Positions 44,345-53,770 are shown, counted from the stretch's first letter. The stretch: 55,314 bases of DNA from an uncultured Lachnospiraceae bacterium (GCA_947167155.1 CAMVHB010000011.1:1-55314), one strand, 5' to 3'. Notes: a model not told the origin generated them from the sequence alone. Numbers and translations are program-made.

Positions 44345-45105
44345 TGCTGACCACGCTCTTTCTGTCTTATCCGGCGCTCTTCCTCAAAAATATAATGAAC
44401 TATCCTCTCCTGCGCCTTTGAATCCTTGAAGAGGATCTGTATCCTGTATGCACTGTTTCCGTTTTTATCAACCGGAAGTGAGCCCCTGACCTTTCCAATT
44501 ACCTCTATCTGTTCCTTGCCATTCTTTCCCTGAATAGGGAATTCAAGAAGAAGAAATGAGACATCCTTCAGATCTTTCGCAGTAATAAAACGAATACCGC
44601 CACCGGATATATCAAGTATCGTCCCCTTGCCCATTATGCTGGGGATCCTTTCCTCCCGTTGCTTTTGAAGAAGCCCTCGTATCTCGCTCATCTTCTCTAT
44701 CCCGTCCGCCTCTGCCGGAAGGGTAACATAAGTAAGCGGTATGTAGCAGTCAAGCCTGTAGAACTCTCTTCTCTGATACTTTTCAAGGGGACCCTGGGGC
44801 TTAAACCTCATGATGAAAAAATTGTCCCTCTTGTATCTTTCGGTAAATACACCGGTCGCTCTGATGAGTCCGTTCTCCGTCGTGAAAACCAGCTCGTAAC
44901 GAAGATCAAGACGAAGGAGTATGAGCTTTTGCTCTTTTGTGGGACAATTCACCTCTATTGTATCATCTGGAAGGGTATCAAAAATACTGCTCGGATAGGC
45001 TTCAACTTCCTCACCTGTTTCCTTTGCCCTCATAACGAGCTGAAGTATTCTGATCTCTGTTCGCGTTCCGGGAAGCAGCTCCCGTACGCTTACTTCATTT
45101 GTCAA
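44341..45105 (-). CDS. PilZ-domain flagellar brake protein (YcgR/YpfA-like)
   Basis: A 254-residue c-di-GMP effector. The N-terminal YcgR domain (about 1-110) is followed by a PilZ domain with RREFYR (near residue 112) and DISGGG (near 165), the two motifs that bind c-di-GMP. In Firmicutes such proteins slow or clutch the flagellar motor. The start is TTG at 45105, with GGAG seven bases upstream. Its place between flhG and cheB supports a motility role. Confidence 0.9.
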   Translation of the reverse strand: MTNEVSVRELLPGTRTEIRILQLVMRAKETGEEVEAYPSSIFDTLPDDTIEVNCPTKEQKLILLRLDLRYELVFTTENGLIRATGVFTERYKRDNFFIMRFKPQGPLEKYQRREFYRLDCYIPLTYVTLPAEADGIEKMSEIRGLLQKQREERIPSIMGKGTILDISGGGIRFITAKDLKDVSFLLLEFPIQGKNGKEQIEVIGKVRGSLPVDKNGNSAYRIQILFKDSKAQERIVHYIFEEERRIRQKERGQQ

Positions 45106-45157
45106 CCGACTTCTCCAAAATAAAAGAAACCACGCAAAACGATATGATTATAACTCA

Positions 45158-46039
45158 TTATTGCTTTCCCGTGTTGAAAATGTTTCTGAAAAGACCGCTC
45201 AAAGAAAAATTTTTTCTTTCCCTTTTTACTTCATTACCGAGAAGCGACGACGCTGCCCGTTCAAAAGCCCTTGATGAGGCGGCATTGGGAGCCGTCATCG
45301 AAACGACATCCTGAGACCTCACAGCTTTTTCAAGCGCACTGTCGTCAGGAACGTAGCCAAGATAGGACATCTTACCGCCAAGGAACTTTGACACGATCGA
45401 GGAAAGCCTCTCATAAAGCGCCCTCCCCTCATTCTCCGAGGAAACCCTGTTTGCAAGAAGCCGAAGAGTAGTCCTTTCATCGGAAAATCTCGGATTCCGA
45501 TAAAGCGCCTTCACAAGAGAATATGAGTCGGTAATGGAGGGCGGATCCGGTGTTACAAGGAGGATGACCTCGGGGCTTTCAAGTACAAAGGAAAGGACCT
45601 GATTGGAGACTCCCGCACCTGTATCAATGATAAGTACGTCTGTCATATCATTGAGCTCTGAAAGAGCCGAGACAAGCCTTCTGATCTGCGTGTTATCCAG
45701 GTCATTGAGTCCCACTATCCCACTGCCGCCTGAAATAAAGCCGATGCCCATCGGCCCCTCCGTGATTATCTCCCTTAGATCGAGTCCCCTGTAAATAAAG
45801 TCGGAAAGATTGTATCTGGGCACTGTTCCAAACATTATCTCTACATTTGCAAGCCCGAAATCGGCATCAAAAATAATGACCCTCTTGCCCGCATGCCTGA
45901 ACCAGACCGCAAGGTTTACTGCCGTATTTGACTTTCCGACTCCTCCCTTTCCGCTTGTAACGGTGAAAACAGAAGCTGTCCCGATGTAATGCTGATCGGC
46001 CTGTTTTATCACATTTCTAAGTCGTTCGGCCTGATCCAT
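45158..46039 (-). CDS. flhG: MinD-like ATPase FlhG (YlxH)
   Basis: About 293 residues. A ParA/MinD-family ATPase that controls flagellar number and placement with FlhF. It has the deviant Walker A SGKGGVGKSNTAVNLA near residue 30, the IIFDADFGLANVEI segment near 58, and VLIIDTGAGVSNQ near 137. GTG and two earlier ATG codons precede the ATG at 46039; this ATG is preferred because GAAGGG then sits eight bases upstream. The start overlaps the flhF end by about 23 bases. The C-terminus lacks an obvious amphipathic membrane-targeting helix. Confidence 0.93.
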   Translation of the reverse strand: MDQAERLRNVIKQADQHYIGTASVFTVTSGKGGVGKSNTAVNLAVWFRHAGKRVIIFDADFGLANVEIMFGTVPRYNLSDFIYRGLDLREIITEGPMGIGFISGGSGIVGLNDLDNTQIRRLVSALSELNDMTDVLIIDTGAGVSNQVLSFVLESPEVILLVTPDPPSITDSYSLVKALYRNPRFSDERTTLRLLANRVSSENEGRALYERLSSIVSKFLGGKMSYLGYVPDDSALEKAVRSQDVVSMTAPNAASSRAFERAASSLLGNEVKRERKNFSLSGLFRNIFNTGKQ

Positions 46040-47636
46040 CATCATCACCCTTCAAAAGCCGCATAGTAAGTTTCTGCATGTCCAGTTCTTCAATATCATC
46101 CGGAACACTCTGTCCCGTGGTCACATAGGAAAGATTTTTTCCCGAGTAAAGCTTTGAATTTAAGATATTGCCGTAGGATCTTGTTTCATCCAGCTTTGTA
46201 AAGATGAGATCAAAATCCGTCAGTCCCTTGTACGCATCTATTATTTCTTTAAGATCAGCGTACTTCGTAGTCGCGGAAAGCACAAGAAAGACCTGCTTTG
46301 AGACCTCAGGAGCTACCGCATCTATAAGCCCCTTAAGGTTCTCTCTTTGCTCATCGTTCCTGTGGGAAAAACCCGTGGTATCGACAAGTATAAGGTCCGA
46401 ATCGGCATAATTTTCAATAGCCGGCATCACATCCTCCGGCGTCATCACTATGGAAAGGGGGACTTTCAATATATCGGCATAAACCTTCAGTTGTTTGACT
46501 GCAGCTATCCTGTAATTGTCAGAGGTAATGAGGGAGACCTTCTGCCTTTTCCTCACCTTGAATTCGGAGGCTATCTTGGCAATGGTCGTGGTCTTTCCGA
46601 CACCGGTGGGTCCGACAAAAAAAGCGACATGAGGCCTGTTATCCGAAAGTTTTACGGTATGAGGAGTTCCAAGCAAAAGAACTATTTTCTGATAAACATT
46701 GAAAAGAAGATAATCAAGGCTGTTTTCCTTGAATATGATGTCTCCCATCTCATCTATGATCCGGTTCACATATCTTTCATCAACCTCCTGCTCCATCAGC
46801 ATATTGTATAGCATTCTGATAAGAGCGGCATTTTTCTGTCCGGAGGGTCTGTCAACGGAGGATGGCTTCTTCTCAACCTGTTTTTCAGGCGAGAGCTTTT
46901 CTCTGGCATACCTCTCAATGGCAGGACCTTTTTTTAAGGCTTCATTTGATGACCTGTCAGATATCTTTTTTTCTGTTTCTCTGTCATTCTTTAAGGAAGC
47001 TCCTGTAACCTCACCACCCTTTATGACAGAACTCTTTTTATCATTTTTCGCCTCTTCGGAAAGAGATAAATGCGGCGCAGTTTCGATAACACTGTTTACT
47101 TCCCGAAAGACGCTCTTCAGATCATCAATAGAAACGTCCTTCTTTTTCTCCGCCGAAACGGAAGGCTTGGGCGCCGGCTTTTCCACCGGTCTTGACGCAG
47201 GTCTTTTGGTCCTTTCATAGGTACCGGCGCTCGAGGTCTTTGTATGAAGTGTGTCGCCCGCCACAGCATCAAAAGAACTTTTGGGTTTTATCTCTTCGTA
47301 AACGAAATTATCTTCCTTTTTCTCCACTTTTACATTGTCAGAAGTCACTTCGGAAGTCTTGCCTGAATCAGCCTCCTTTTTCGGGGATGTTTCCATAACA
47401 GCATCCCTAAGGGCATCTACAACCTCATCCCTTCCCCTGAAAACTTCCCTGTCGGAAGCTGCAAATTCATCCTCTATGGCAGCTGTAACCTCATATGTGC
47501 TCTTTCTGAACACGCCAAGGAAGCCGCTTGGATGGACCTCCTTGACATTCATTATGACAGCGCGGGGGCCAAGCTCAGCCTTTGCAAGATCTATGGCCTC
47601 TTCCTTTGTTTTTCCCTGATACTTTTTGATCGTCAT
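46017..47636 (-). CDS. flhF: SRP-family GTPase FlhF
   Basis: A 539-residue SRP-type GTPase for flagellar positioning. The N-terminal ~70 residues match the FlhF B domain start (KKYQGKTKEEAIDLAKAELG). Then come about 190 residues of Lys/Ser/Pro-rich low-complexity sequence, longer than usual, an N domain, and the G domain with GPTGVGKTTT at 342-351. The G3 motif is DTTGF at about 419-423 where the family has DTAGR. G4 (TKLDET) is intact. It overlaps the flhA stop by one base (TAATG). Confidence 0.94.
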   Translation of the reverse strand: MTIKKYQGKTKEEAIDLAKAELGPRAVIMNVKEVHPSGFLGVFRKSTYEVTAAIEDEFAASDREVFRGRDEVVDALRDAVMETSPKKEADSGKTSEVTSDNVKVEKKEDNFVYEEIKPKSSFDAVAGDTLHTKTSSAGTYERTKRPASRPVEKPAPKPSVSAEKKKDVSIDDLKSVFREVNSVIETAPHLSLSEEAKNDKKSSVIKGGEVTGASLKNDRETEKKISDRSSNEALKKGPAIERYAREKLSPEKQVEKKPSSVDRPSGQKNAALIRMLYNMLMEQEVDERYVNRIIDEMGDIIFKENSLDYLLFNVYQKIVLLLGTPHTVKLSDNRPHVAFFVGPTGVGKTTTIAKIASEFKVRKRQKVSLITSDNYRIAAVKQLKVYADILKVPLSIVMTPEDVMPAIENYADSDLILVDTTGFSHRNDEQRENLKGLIDAVAPEVSKQVFLVLSATTKYADLKEIIDAYKGLTDFDLIFTKLDETRSYGNILNSKLYSGKNLSYVTTGQSVPDDIEELDMQKLTMRLLKGDDDGSGRTT

Positions 47637-49693
47637 TAGCTTTCTTCACCTATAGTTCCGACAGCGGTAATATTGATATTATTATCTATCTCATTATATG
47701 AGATAACGATGACATCCGAAAGATAATCCTCGCAGAGCTTTTTGAAATACATCCTGACAATGGGCTGGCACACGACGATGGGCGGCTTTTCCCTCTCTTC
47801 CAGAACCGAAAGCTTTTTCTGCGCATCATCCATTATCTGCCTTATCCTCTCGGGATCAAGTGAGAAATAGGTTCCCTGTTCAGTATGCTTGACCGCAGCC
47901 ATTATCTCCTGTTCTACCTTTTGTGACAGGAGCACCACCTCATTCTGTTCCGATTCGTCAAAGAACTTCTGGGACACAGCCCTCTTCAGCCCCTGCCTCA
48001 CATATTCGGTAAGAACATCGGTATCTCTTGTGGAAAGGGATCTGTCTGCCAGTATTTCGAAGATAGAAAGGAGATCCCTTATGGATATACCTTCGGCAAG
48101 GAGGTTCTGCAACACTCTCTGAACCTCTCCGAGATTGAGCTGCGAGGGAATCAGCTCGTCTACAAGGACAGGGTTCGTGTTCTTCAGATTGTCCACAAGA
48201 TTCTGGACATCCTGACGGGTAAGGAATTCAGCTATGTGCTGCCTGATCACTTCGGTAAGGTGCGTCGCGATGATAGACGGAGGATCGACCACGGTATAGC
48301 CGAGAGACTCCGCCCTCTCCCTCTGCCCCTCCGTGATCCAGAGAGCGGGAAGATGGAATGACGGCTCCTGAGTGGGAATACCTGTTATCTCCTCTGCTAC
48401 ATAACCGGGATTCATCGCCATATAATGGTCAAAGAGGATCTCGCCCTCGGCAACCTTTATACCCTTTATCTTGATAATGTACTGATTGGGATTCAGCTGG
48501 ATATTGTCGCGAAGCCTGATTATCGGAACAACGGTTCCAAGCTCCAGCGCTATCTGCCTCCTTATCATTACGACCCTGTCGAGAAGGTCACCGCCCTGGT
48601 TCACATCGGCAAGCGGGATGATCCCGTATCCGAACTCAAGCTCTATTGGATCCACATTCAAAAGCGAGACCACATTTTCCGGTTTTCTGATCTCTTCGGC
48701 CTCCTCTTCATCCTCCGTAACATCCGCCTCTGCCTCCTGCTTTCCAATGGAACGCTGCATCACAACACCGGAAACTATAAAAGCTCCTCCCATAAGCAGG
48801 AACAGAAAGGTGTTAAGAGGAGTGGCAAGACCGAGAAACATGAGTGATCCGCCCACCAGAAAGAGCACCTTCGGGATCCCGAAAAGCTGCTTTACTATGG
48901 TGTTCGAGAAGTCGGCCTCCTTTGAGCCCTTCGTAACAAGAATACCTGTTGCGAGGGAGATAAGGAGCGAGGGTATGGAGGAAGAAAGACCGTCACCTAT
49001 GGTAAGAATGGTATAGCGGTTCAATGCGTCATTTATATCCATGCCCTGTCTCGCGACCCCCATGATCAATCCTCCTACGAGGTTTATCATGGTAATGATG
49101 AGACCGGCCGTAGCATCACCCTTTACATACTTTGTGGCACCGTCCATTGAACCAAAGAACATGGACTCCTGCTGAAGCTTATCTCTTCGTTCCCTTGCCT
49201 GTTCATCTGTTATGGCTCCGGTATTTAAGTCGGCGTCGATAGCCATCTGCTTTCCGGGCATGGCGTCGAGGGTAAATCTCGCGGTAACCTCTGATATACG
49301 TTCGGTACCCTTGTTTATGACTATGAACTGGATTATAAGGAGGATGACAAAGACTATGACACCTATTATAAGGTCTCCTCCACCCATGAACTCACCAAAT
49401 GCCTCAACAACGTTCCCGGGATTTCCGGTTGAAAGGATCAGCCTTGTAGACGATACATTAAGCGAGATCCGAAATATCGTCGTAAACAAAAGCAATGTCG
49501 GGAAGAATGACATATCAAGCACTTCCCGTACGAACAGGCAGTTAAAAAGGACAACCAGAGCCACAGAAATATTGAAGGCCAGCATGATGTCGAGAACGAA
49601 GGAGGGGATCGGCACAATAAAGAACATTATTGCGGCAAGAAGATAGATCGCCACACCAAAATCGGCTATTTTTATGCCTTTCAAGCGTGCCAT
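47636..49693 (-). CDS. flhA: Flagellar export gate protein FlhA
   Basis: A 685-residue core subunit of the flagellar type III export gate. The first ~310 residues hold about eight transmembrane segments and the FHIPEP signature region (PGKQMAIDADLNTGAI and RREK-like segments); the cytosolic domain from about 345 binds substrates and chaperones. The acidic linker (about 320-345) is Glu/Asp-rich. The ATG has GGAGAG upstream, with a 47-base gap from flhB. Length is typical. Confidence 0.98.
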   Translation of the reverse strand: MARLKGIKIADFGVAIYLLAAIMFFIVPIPSFVLDIMLAFNISVALVVLFNCLFVREVLDMSFFPTLLLFTTIFRISLNVSSTRLILSTGNPGNVVEAFGEFMGGGDLIIGVIVFVILLIIQFIVINKGTERISEVTARFTLDAMPGKQMAIDADLNTGAITDEQARERRDKLQQESMFFGSMDGATKYVKGDATAGLIITMINLVGGLIMGVARQGMDINDALNRYTILTIGDGLSSSIPSLLISLATGILVTKGSKEADFSNTIVKQLFGIPKVLFLVGGSLMFLGLATPLNTFLFLLMGGAFIVSGVVMQRSIGKQEAEADVTEDEEEAEEIRKPENVVSLLNVDPIELEFGYGIIPLADVNQGGDLLDRVVMIRRQIALELGTVVPIIRLRDNIQLNPNQYIIKIKGIKVAEGEILFDHYMAMNPGYVAEEITGIPTQEPSFHLPALWITEGQRERAESLGYTVVDPPSIIATHLTEVIRQHIAEFLTRQDVQNLVDNLKNTNPVLVDELIPSQLNLGEVQRVLQNLLAEGISIRDLLSIFEILADRSLSTRDTDVLTEYVRQGLKRAVSQKFFDESEQNEVVLLSQKVEQEIMAAVKHTEQGTYFSLDPERIRQIMDDAQKKLSVLEEREKPPIVVCQPIVRMYFKKLCEDYLSDVIVISYNEIDNNINITAVGTIGEES

Positions 49694-49740
49694 TATCTTC
49701 TATCTCTCCTCTTTCTGCATTTTTGGAATCTCAAATGACA

Positions 49741-50889
49741 TCATTGTCCTCTTTTAGTATAAATCATGGCGAGGATTTCCGCCACAGCCTGATAAAGCTC
49801 GGGCGGAATTTCCTGATCGATGTCCACTGTGGTATATATGGCTCTTGCAAGCGGCTTATTTTCAACTATGGTCACTCCGGCTTCCTTTGCCGTATCCTTT
49901 ATCTTTGCAGCAAGGTACTCCTCACCCTTTGCCACAAGAATTGGAGCCGGGGCTACTTTCGAGTCATATTTTATCGCGACCGCGATATGTGTGGGGTTTG
50001 TGATGACTACATCGGCAGTAGGAACCGCATTCATCATCCTCCGCATGGATGCCTCGCGCATCTTCTGCTTCTGTTTTCCCTTTACGGCAGGGTCTCCCTC
50101 CTGATCCTTGTACTCGTCCTTGACCTCCTGCTTCGTCATCTTTACATCCTGCTTGAACTTCCATTTCTGGAAAGCAAAGTCCGCAAAGCCAATCAGGATA
50201 TAGACAATGCTGATACGGATCCCGAGATCGATCACCATATCAACAACAAGCGCCACAGCCTGCCTCATATCAAGCTCATAGAGAATGAACAGCTCGTTCA
50301 GTCTCCCTACAAGAAAGGAATAGGCTATGATAAAGATCACGGCTATCTTCACTATAGAAAGCAGGAGATTGAAAAGCTGCTGCTTTGAGAACATCCGCTT
50401 AAAGCCGTTTATCGGATTGAACTTCGAAAGCTTTGGCTTCAGGGGTTCCGTCGTGATCTTGAACTTAAACTGAAGAGCATTACCAAAGAAGGCCACTATA
50501 AAGCCGCCTATAAAAAAGGGAAGCACAGCAAGAATGACTGTGGTAAGTCCCTGGTTAAAAACCTGGCTTGCCGTAAGCACGGTAAGTCCGCTTCTGCTCG
50601 AAGCGACAACCTCATTTATATTTGTGCCGTAATCCCAGTTGATCACACCAAGGAGACGATCCCTTGAAAGGCTTCCGAAAAGACGGAGCATAATGAAGAG
50701 TGCCAGGAGTTCAAAGGAGTGGGCAAGCTCCTGCGATTTTGCAACCTGTCCCTTCTTTCTGGTATCTGAAAGCCTCTTGCCGGTAGCTTCTTCAGTCTTT
50801 TCACCTCCGGGACCGTCCCCGAAGAATTGAAGGTCGTAAGGGAGAAGGAGGCTTTTTTTGTATATCATAAAGCCTGACATATCATTCAT
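49741..50889 (-). CDS. flhB: Flagellar export switch protein FlhB
   Basis: A 382-residue membrane protein with four transmembrane segments in the first ~235 residues. Its cytosolic domain carries the autocleavage motif NPTH at 298-301, which switches export from rod/hook to filament substrates. The N-terminus reads MNDMSGFMIYKKSLLLPYDLQFF before the conserved KTEEAT motif. The ATG at 50889 has GAGAAG upstream; an in-frame TTG at 50904 has none. The position of NPTH is about 30 residues later than in Salmonella because of the longer N-terminus. Confidence 0.97.
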   Translation of the reverse strand: MNDMSGFMIYKKSLLLPYDLQFFGDGPGGEKTEEATGKRLSDTRKKGQVAKSQELAHSFELLALFIMLRLFGSLSRDRLLGVINWDYGTNINEVVASSRSGLTVLTASQVFNQGLTTVILAVLPFFIGGFIVAFFGNALQFKFKITTEPLKPKLSKFNPINGFKRMFSKQQLFNLLLSIVKIAVIFIIAYSFLVGRLNELFILYELDMRQAVALVVDMVIDLGIRISIVYILIGFADFAFQKWKFKQDVKMTKQEVKDEYKDQEGDPAVKGKQKQKMREASMRRMMNAVPTADVVITNPTHIAVAIKYDSKVAPAPILVAKGEEYLAAKIKDTAKEAGVTIVENKPLARAIYTTVDIDQEIPPELYQAVAEILAMIYTKRGQ

Positions 50890-50915
50890 TTTCGATCTTC
50901 TCAATTAAGCTTTCA

Positions 50916-51695
50916 TCAATACATTGCTTCCATTACTCCGGGAAGCAGCCTCTTTATCTCATCAGATATCATTGAGACCACCTCAGGGAAGAGAAATACC
51001 GTAAAGAACATCGCCGCAAAGCCGATCAGTATCTTGATCTGGACACCGACTGAAAACATATTCATCTGCGGCGCTACCTTTGCCATTACGCCAAGGACTA
51101 CATTCGCAACAAGCATGCAGGCAAAGATTGGAAGCATTATCCGAAAGCCAAGCTGCACATAGTCCGAAAGGTATATGATAAGGACCGATGCGATATTATC
51201 CCACGCAAAATCAGCGCCCCCGAGGGGTATCATCGTAAATGAATCTATGAAGGCTGACAATATGTATTTGTGCATGTCAGAGGCAAGCATCAAAAGCAGC
51301 ATGAAGTAATAATAAAACTGTCCCGACACCGTCATCTGCGTGTTCATCGTGGGATCGAATTCCGACACCATCGAAAGACCGATGTTCATGTCTATGAGGC
51401 TGCCGGAAAAGGTTATAATGGACATGCAGATATTGCAGACAAAACCTATCAGCACTCCGCAGATTATCTCCTTCACAACCAGCACGCTGTAACCGATGGC
51501 TGACACATAAGGCATCTCAACAGGTGAAATGGCGTTTGATACAAGAATGGCAAGCACTGCCGAAAAGCCTATCCTCGTTCTAACAGGAAAGCCCCTGGTG
51601 GAAAAAAAAGGTGCAGCAAAAGTGAAGGATGCGATCCTGATGAAGATAAGAAGGAAATATTCAAATGACGCAAGCGAAAAGGTCTGCTGTACCAT
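50916..51695 (-). CDS. fliR: Flagellar export gate protein FliR
   Basis: A 259-residue polytopic protein with about six hydrophobic segments, part of the FliP-FliQ-FliR export gate. Family motifs include the FxxxRxxxFxxAP start (RIASFTFAAPFFSTRGFPVRTR), EIICGVLIGFV, and the C-terminal IKILIGFAAMF. It lies one base after the fliQ stop, so translation is coupled. In some Clostridia fliR and flhB are fused; here they are separate, 26 bases apart. Confidence 0.97.
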   Translation of the reverse strand: MVQQTFSLASFEYFLLIFIRIASFTFAAPFFSTRGFPVRTRIGFSAVLAILVSNAISPVEMPYVSAIGYSVLVVKEIICGVLIGFVCNICMSIITFSGSLIDMNIGLSMVSEFDPTMNTQMTVSGQFYYYFMLLLMLASDMHKYILSAFIDSFTMIPLGGADFAWDNIASVLIIYLSDYVQLGFRIMLPIFACMLVANVVLGVMAKVAPQMNMFSVGVQIKILIGFAAMFFTVFLFPEVVSMISDEIKRLLPGVMEAMY

Positions 51696-51696
51696 T

Positions 51697-51978
51697 TCAT
51701 GAAGAACCGGGTCTTATGAACCGTGAAAAGTTTGACCAGGTATTTGCGACATAGTTGATAAGCGTATTCATTATAAATGAACCAAACACCAGGAGCGCTA
51801 TAAAGATAGAAAGTATCTTCGGGACAAAGGTAAGCGTCTGCTCCTGTATGGAGGTGACGGTCTGGAATATGGAGATCACAAGACCCACCACAAGAGATAT
51901 AAGGAGCATTGGCGCAGAACAGATGATAATATTGTAAAAGCCGTCACGCATTACATCCAGTACCTGACCTTCAGTCAT
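51697..51978 (-). CDS. fliQ: Flagellar export gate protein FliQ
   Basis: A 93-residue protein with two transmembrane hairpin helices (about 15-37 and 52-76). The conserved FQTVTSIQEQTLTFVPKI segment lies between them. The length is exactly that of the family. GGAGG lies 10 bases before the ATG at 51978. It is encoded in the usual P-Q-R order. Confidence 0.97.
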   Translation of the reverse strand: MTEGQVLDVMRDGFYNIIICSAPMLLISLVVGLVISIFQTVTSIQEQTLTFVPKILSIFIALLVFGSFIMNTLINYVANTWSNFSRFIRPGSS

Positions 51979-51998
51979 TTTCCATTTCCTCCGTAATA

Positions 51999-52961
51999 CT
52001 AATAAAAGGTCTTTATAAGACTGCCAATGACAAGGTTCCAGCCGTCCGCCATAATGAACAGGAGTATCTTGAACGGCATGGATATCGTGGTCGGCGGAAG
52101 CATCATCATACCCATGGACATCAGCACCGAAGCAACAACCATATCTATAACTATGAATGGTATATAGATTAGGAAGCCAATTATAAAGGCAGTCCGAAGC
52201 TCTGAAAGAATGAACGACGGCACAAGTACGATGAAGGGAACGTCATCATAGTCGGTGTAGGTCACATTCGCAATATCGCAGAAAAAATTGAGATCCTTCG
52301 TCTGCGTCTGTCCATACATGAACTGCCGAAGGGGTTTCTGCGCTTCGGTTACGGCCTGCTCATAGGTGATCTCTCCCCGGTCAAGGGGCGCTAAGGCATT
52401 ATTATTTATCGAGACCAGAGTCGGCCACATTATAAATAATGTCAAAAATAAAGCCAGACCGGCCATAACCTGGTTGGGAGGTGAGGTCTGCGTCTGGAGG
52501 GCTGCACGGATAAAATGGAGGACCACAATTATCCTTGTAAATGACGTGAGCATCACAAGGAGAGCCGGCGCTATCGCAAGGATTGTAAGAACGAGGAACA
52601 TCCTTACCGTAGCGGAAAGAGACGCATTCTGCCCGTCAAATGTCAGCGAAAAGCCTCCTGTGCTCGTAGTGGAATTGGACGCATTTGGAGCGTACTGCGT
52701 CGAGCCATAGTCCGTGTAATATGGGTTTGTATTGTTGTCGTTCCTGCCGTATGGCGGGATATTATTCTGGGTCTGATCTGCTTCTCCATAGCCCGCATTG
52801 TCGTTTCCGGCATTTGGAACAGTCACTTCATTCTGCTGTGCGTCATTGACTGTAGTCGCAAACGCCCTTCCGGGAAGGATCAGGATCAGAGAAACAGCTA
52901 AGAAAAAAGCCGCCAATGAAAGACTGACGGCACAGATTATTTTTGAAGTTGTCTTTTTCAT
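51999..52961 (-). CDS. fliP: Flagellar export gate protein FliP with Asn-rich N-terminal insertion
   Basis: A 320-residue protein. Residues 1-36 form a signal peptide (hydrophobic core, cleavage likely after AFA). Residues about 37-105 are rich in Asn, Thr, Tyr, Gln and Gly, an insertion absent from typical FliP of about 220-250 residues. The conserved core follows: LTSFTRIIVVLHFIR, the P-rich PPNQVMAGLALFLT, ALAPLDRGEIT, and the C-terminal GMMMLPPTTISMPFKILLF. The ATG at 52961 has a weak ribosome binding site six bases after fliO, suggesting coupling. Confidence 0.96.
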   Translation of the reverse strand: MKKTTSKIICAVSLSLAAFFLAVSLILILPGRAFATTVNDAQQNEVTVPNAGNDNAGYGEADQTQNNIPPYGRNDNNTNPYYTDYGSTQYAPNASNSTTSTGGFSLTFDGQNASLSATVRMFLVLTILAIAPALLVMLTSFTRIIVVLHFIRAALQTQTSPPNQVMAGLALFLTLFIMWPTLVSINNNALAPLDRGEITYEQAVTEAQKPLRQFMYGQTQTKDLNFFCDIANVTYTDYDDVPFIVLVPSFILSELRTAFIIGFLIYIPFIVIDMVVASVLMSMGMMMLPPTTISMPFKILLFIMADGWNLVIGSLIKTFY

Positions 52962-52967
52962 GTAAGA

Positions 52968-53357
52968 TTACTTTCGCTTTTTGAACGAGGAAAGAAACTC
53001 GGAAAACCTCGAAGATGCGTTGGCTGAAGCCATAAACCCATTTTGAGTGTGAGTCTCCTCTTTCTCCAGAAGGACATCCTCCTTCGGTAACTCGCCTATG
53101 AAGGTCACCTCATCCTTGCCTATGGCAATGACAAAATAATGCTCCTTCCCGGCTTCAACGATCTCAATATACTTGTTCGTCGCTATCTTCGCGCTTTCAA
53201 CTATCCTGAAATTCTTCCCGTTGCCATGCTTTTTCTGATAGCCGGCTATCCACCTGGTCGTGTAATATGTGAGAACAAGCACGACCACGAAGATTATCAG
53301 AACTACAATAAGCTGAAAGACACCCTCAAACCGTCCCTGGGTAAGGAGAATATCCAT
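52968..53357 (-). CDS. fliO: Flagellar biosynthesis protein FliO
   Basis: A 129-residue protein with one N-terminal transmembrane segment (about 15-37) and a cytosolic domain with the family pattern (KNFRIVESAKIATNKYIEIVEAGKEHYFVIAIGKDEVTFIGEL). FliO assists FliP-ring assembly. It lies between cheY and fliP as in B. subtilis. The Shine-Dalgarno is weak; the C-terminal tail is Lys/Ser-rich. Confidence 0.9.
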   Translation of the reverse strand: MDILLTQGRFEGVFQLIVVLIIFVVVLVLTYYTTRWIAGYQKKHGNGKNFRIVESAKIATNKYIEIVEAGKEHYFVIAIGKDEVTFIGELPKEDVLLEKEETHTQNGFMASANASSRFSEFLSSFKKRK

Positions 53358-53370
53358 GACCGGGATTCTT

Positions 53371-53733
53371 TCAGCCTATAACCTTCTTGACGGCCTCAAG
53401 AACTCTTTCAGCCTGAAAGGGCTTCACAATGAAATCGCGGGCACCTGACTGTATGGCTTCGATAACCATCGCCTGCTGACCCATTGCCGAGCACATGATA
53501 ACATTTGCATTGGCATCCTTTGCCTTGATCCCCTTGAGCGCTCCTATCCCGTCAAGCTCGGGCATGGTAATGTCCATCAGAACGAGGTCAGGGTTGTACT
53601 CCGAATACGCGTCGATAGCCTTCTGTCCGTTCTCGGCTTCTCCGACAACATTGTAGCCGTTCTTCGTAAGGATGTCCTTGATCATCATCCTCATGAATGC
53701 AGCGTCATCGCAGATCAGTATGTTCTTTGCCAT
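53371..53733 (-). CDS. cheY: Chemotaxis response regulator CheY
   Basis: A 120-residue stand-alone receiver that, when phosphorylated by CheA, binds the motor switch (FliM/FliY). All active-site residues are present: the acidic pair Asp9/Asp10, phospho-acceptor Asp54, Ser82 and Lys104. AAAGGAG lies upstream of the ATG. The 69-base gap after fliY, with a good internal promoter, allows extra expression of cheY and the downstream genes. Confidence 0.97.
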   Translation of the reverse strand: MAKNILICDDAAFMRMMIKDILTKNGYNVVGEAENGQKAIDAYSEYNPDLVLMDITMPELDGIGALKGIKAKDANANVIMCSAMGQQAMVIEAIQSGARDFIVKPFQAERVLEAVKKVIG

Positions 53734-53770
53734 CGTTTCATCTCCTTTAAGTAAAATAAAGACAGACTAT

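Noticed and set aside
45147-45175. Promoter before the PilZ gene with a perfect TATAAT.
   Set aside because: No acceptable -35 box at 16-18 bases; a TCAACA at 19 bases is weak.
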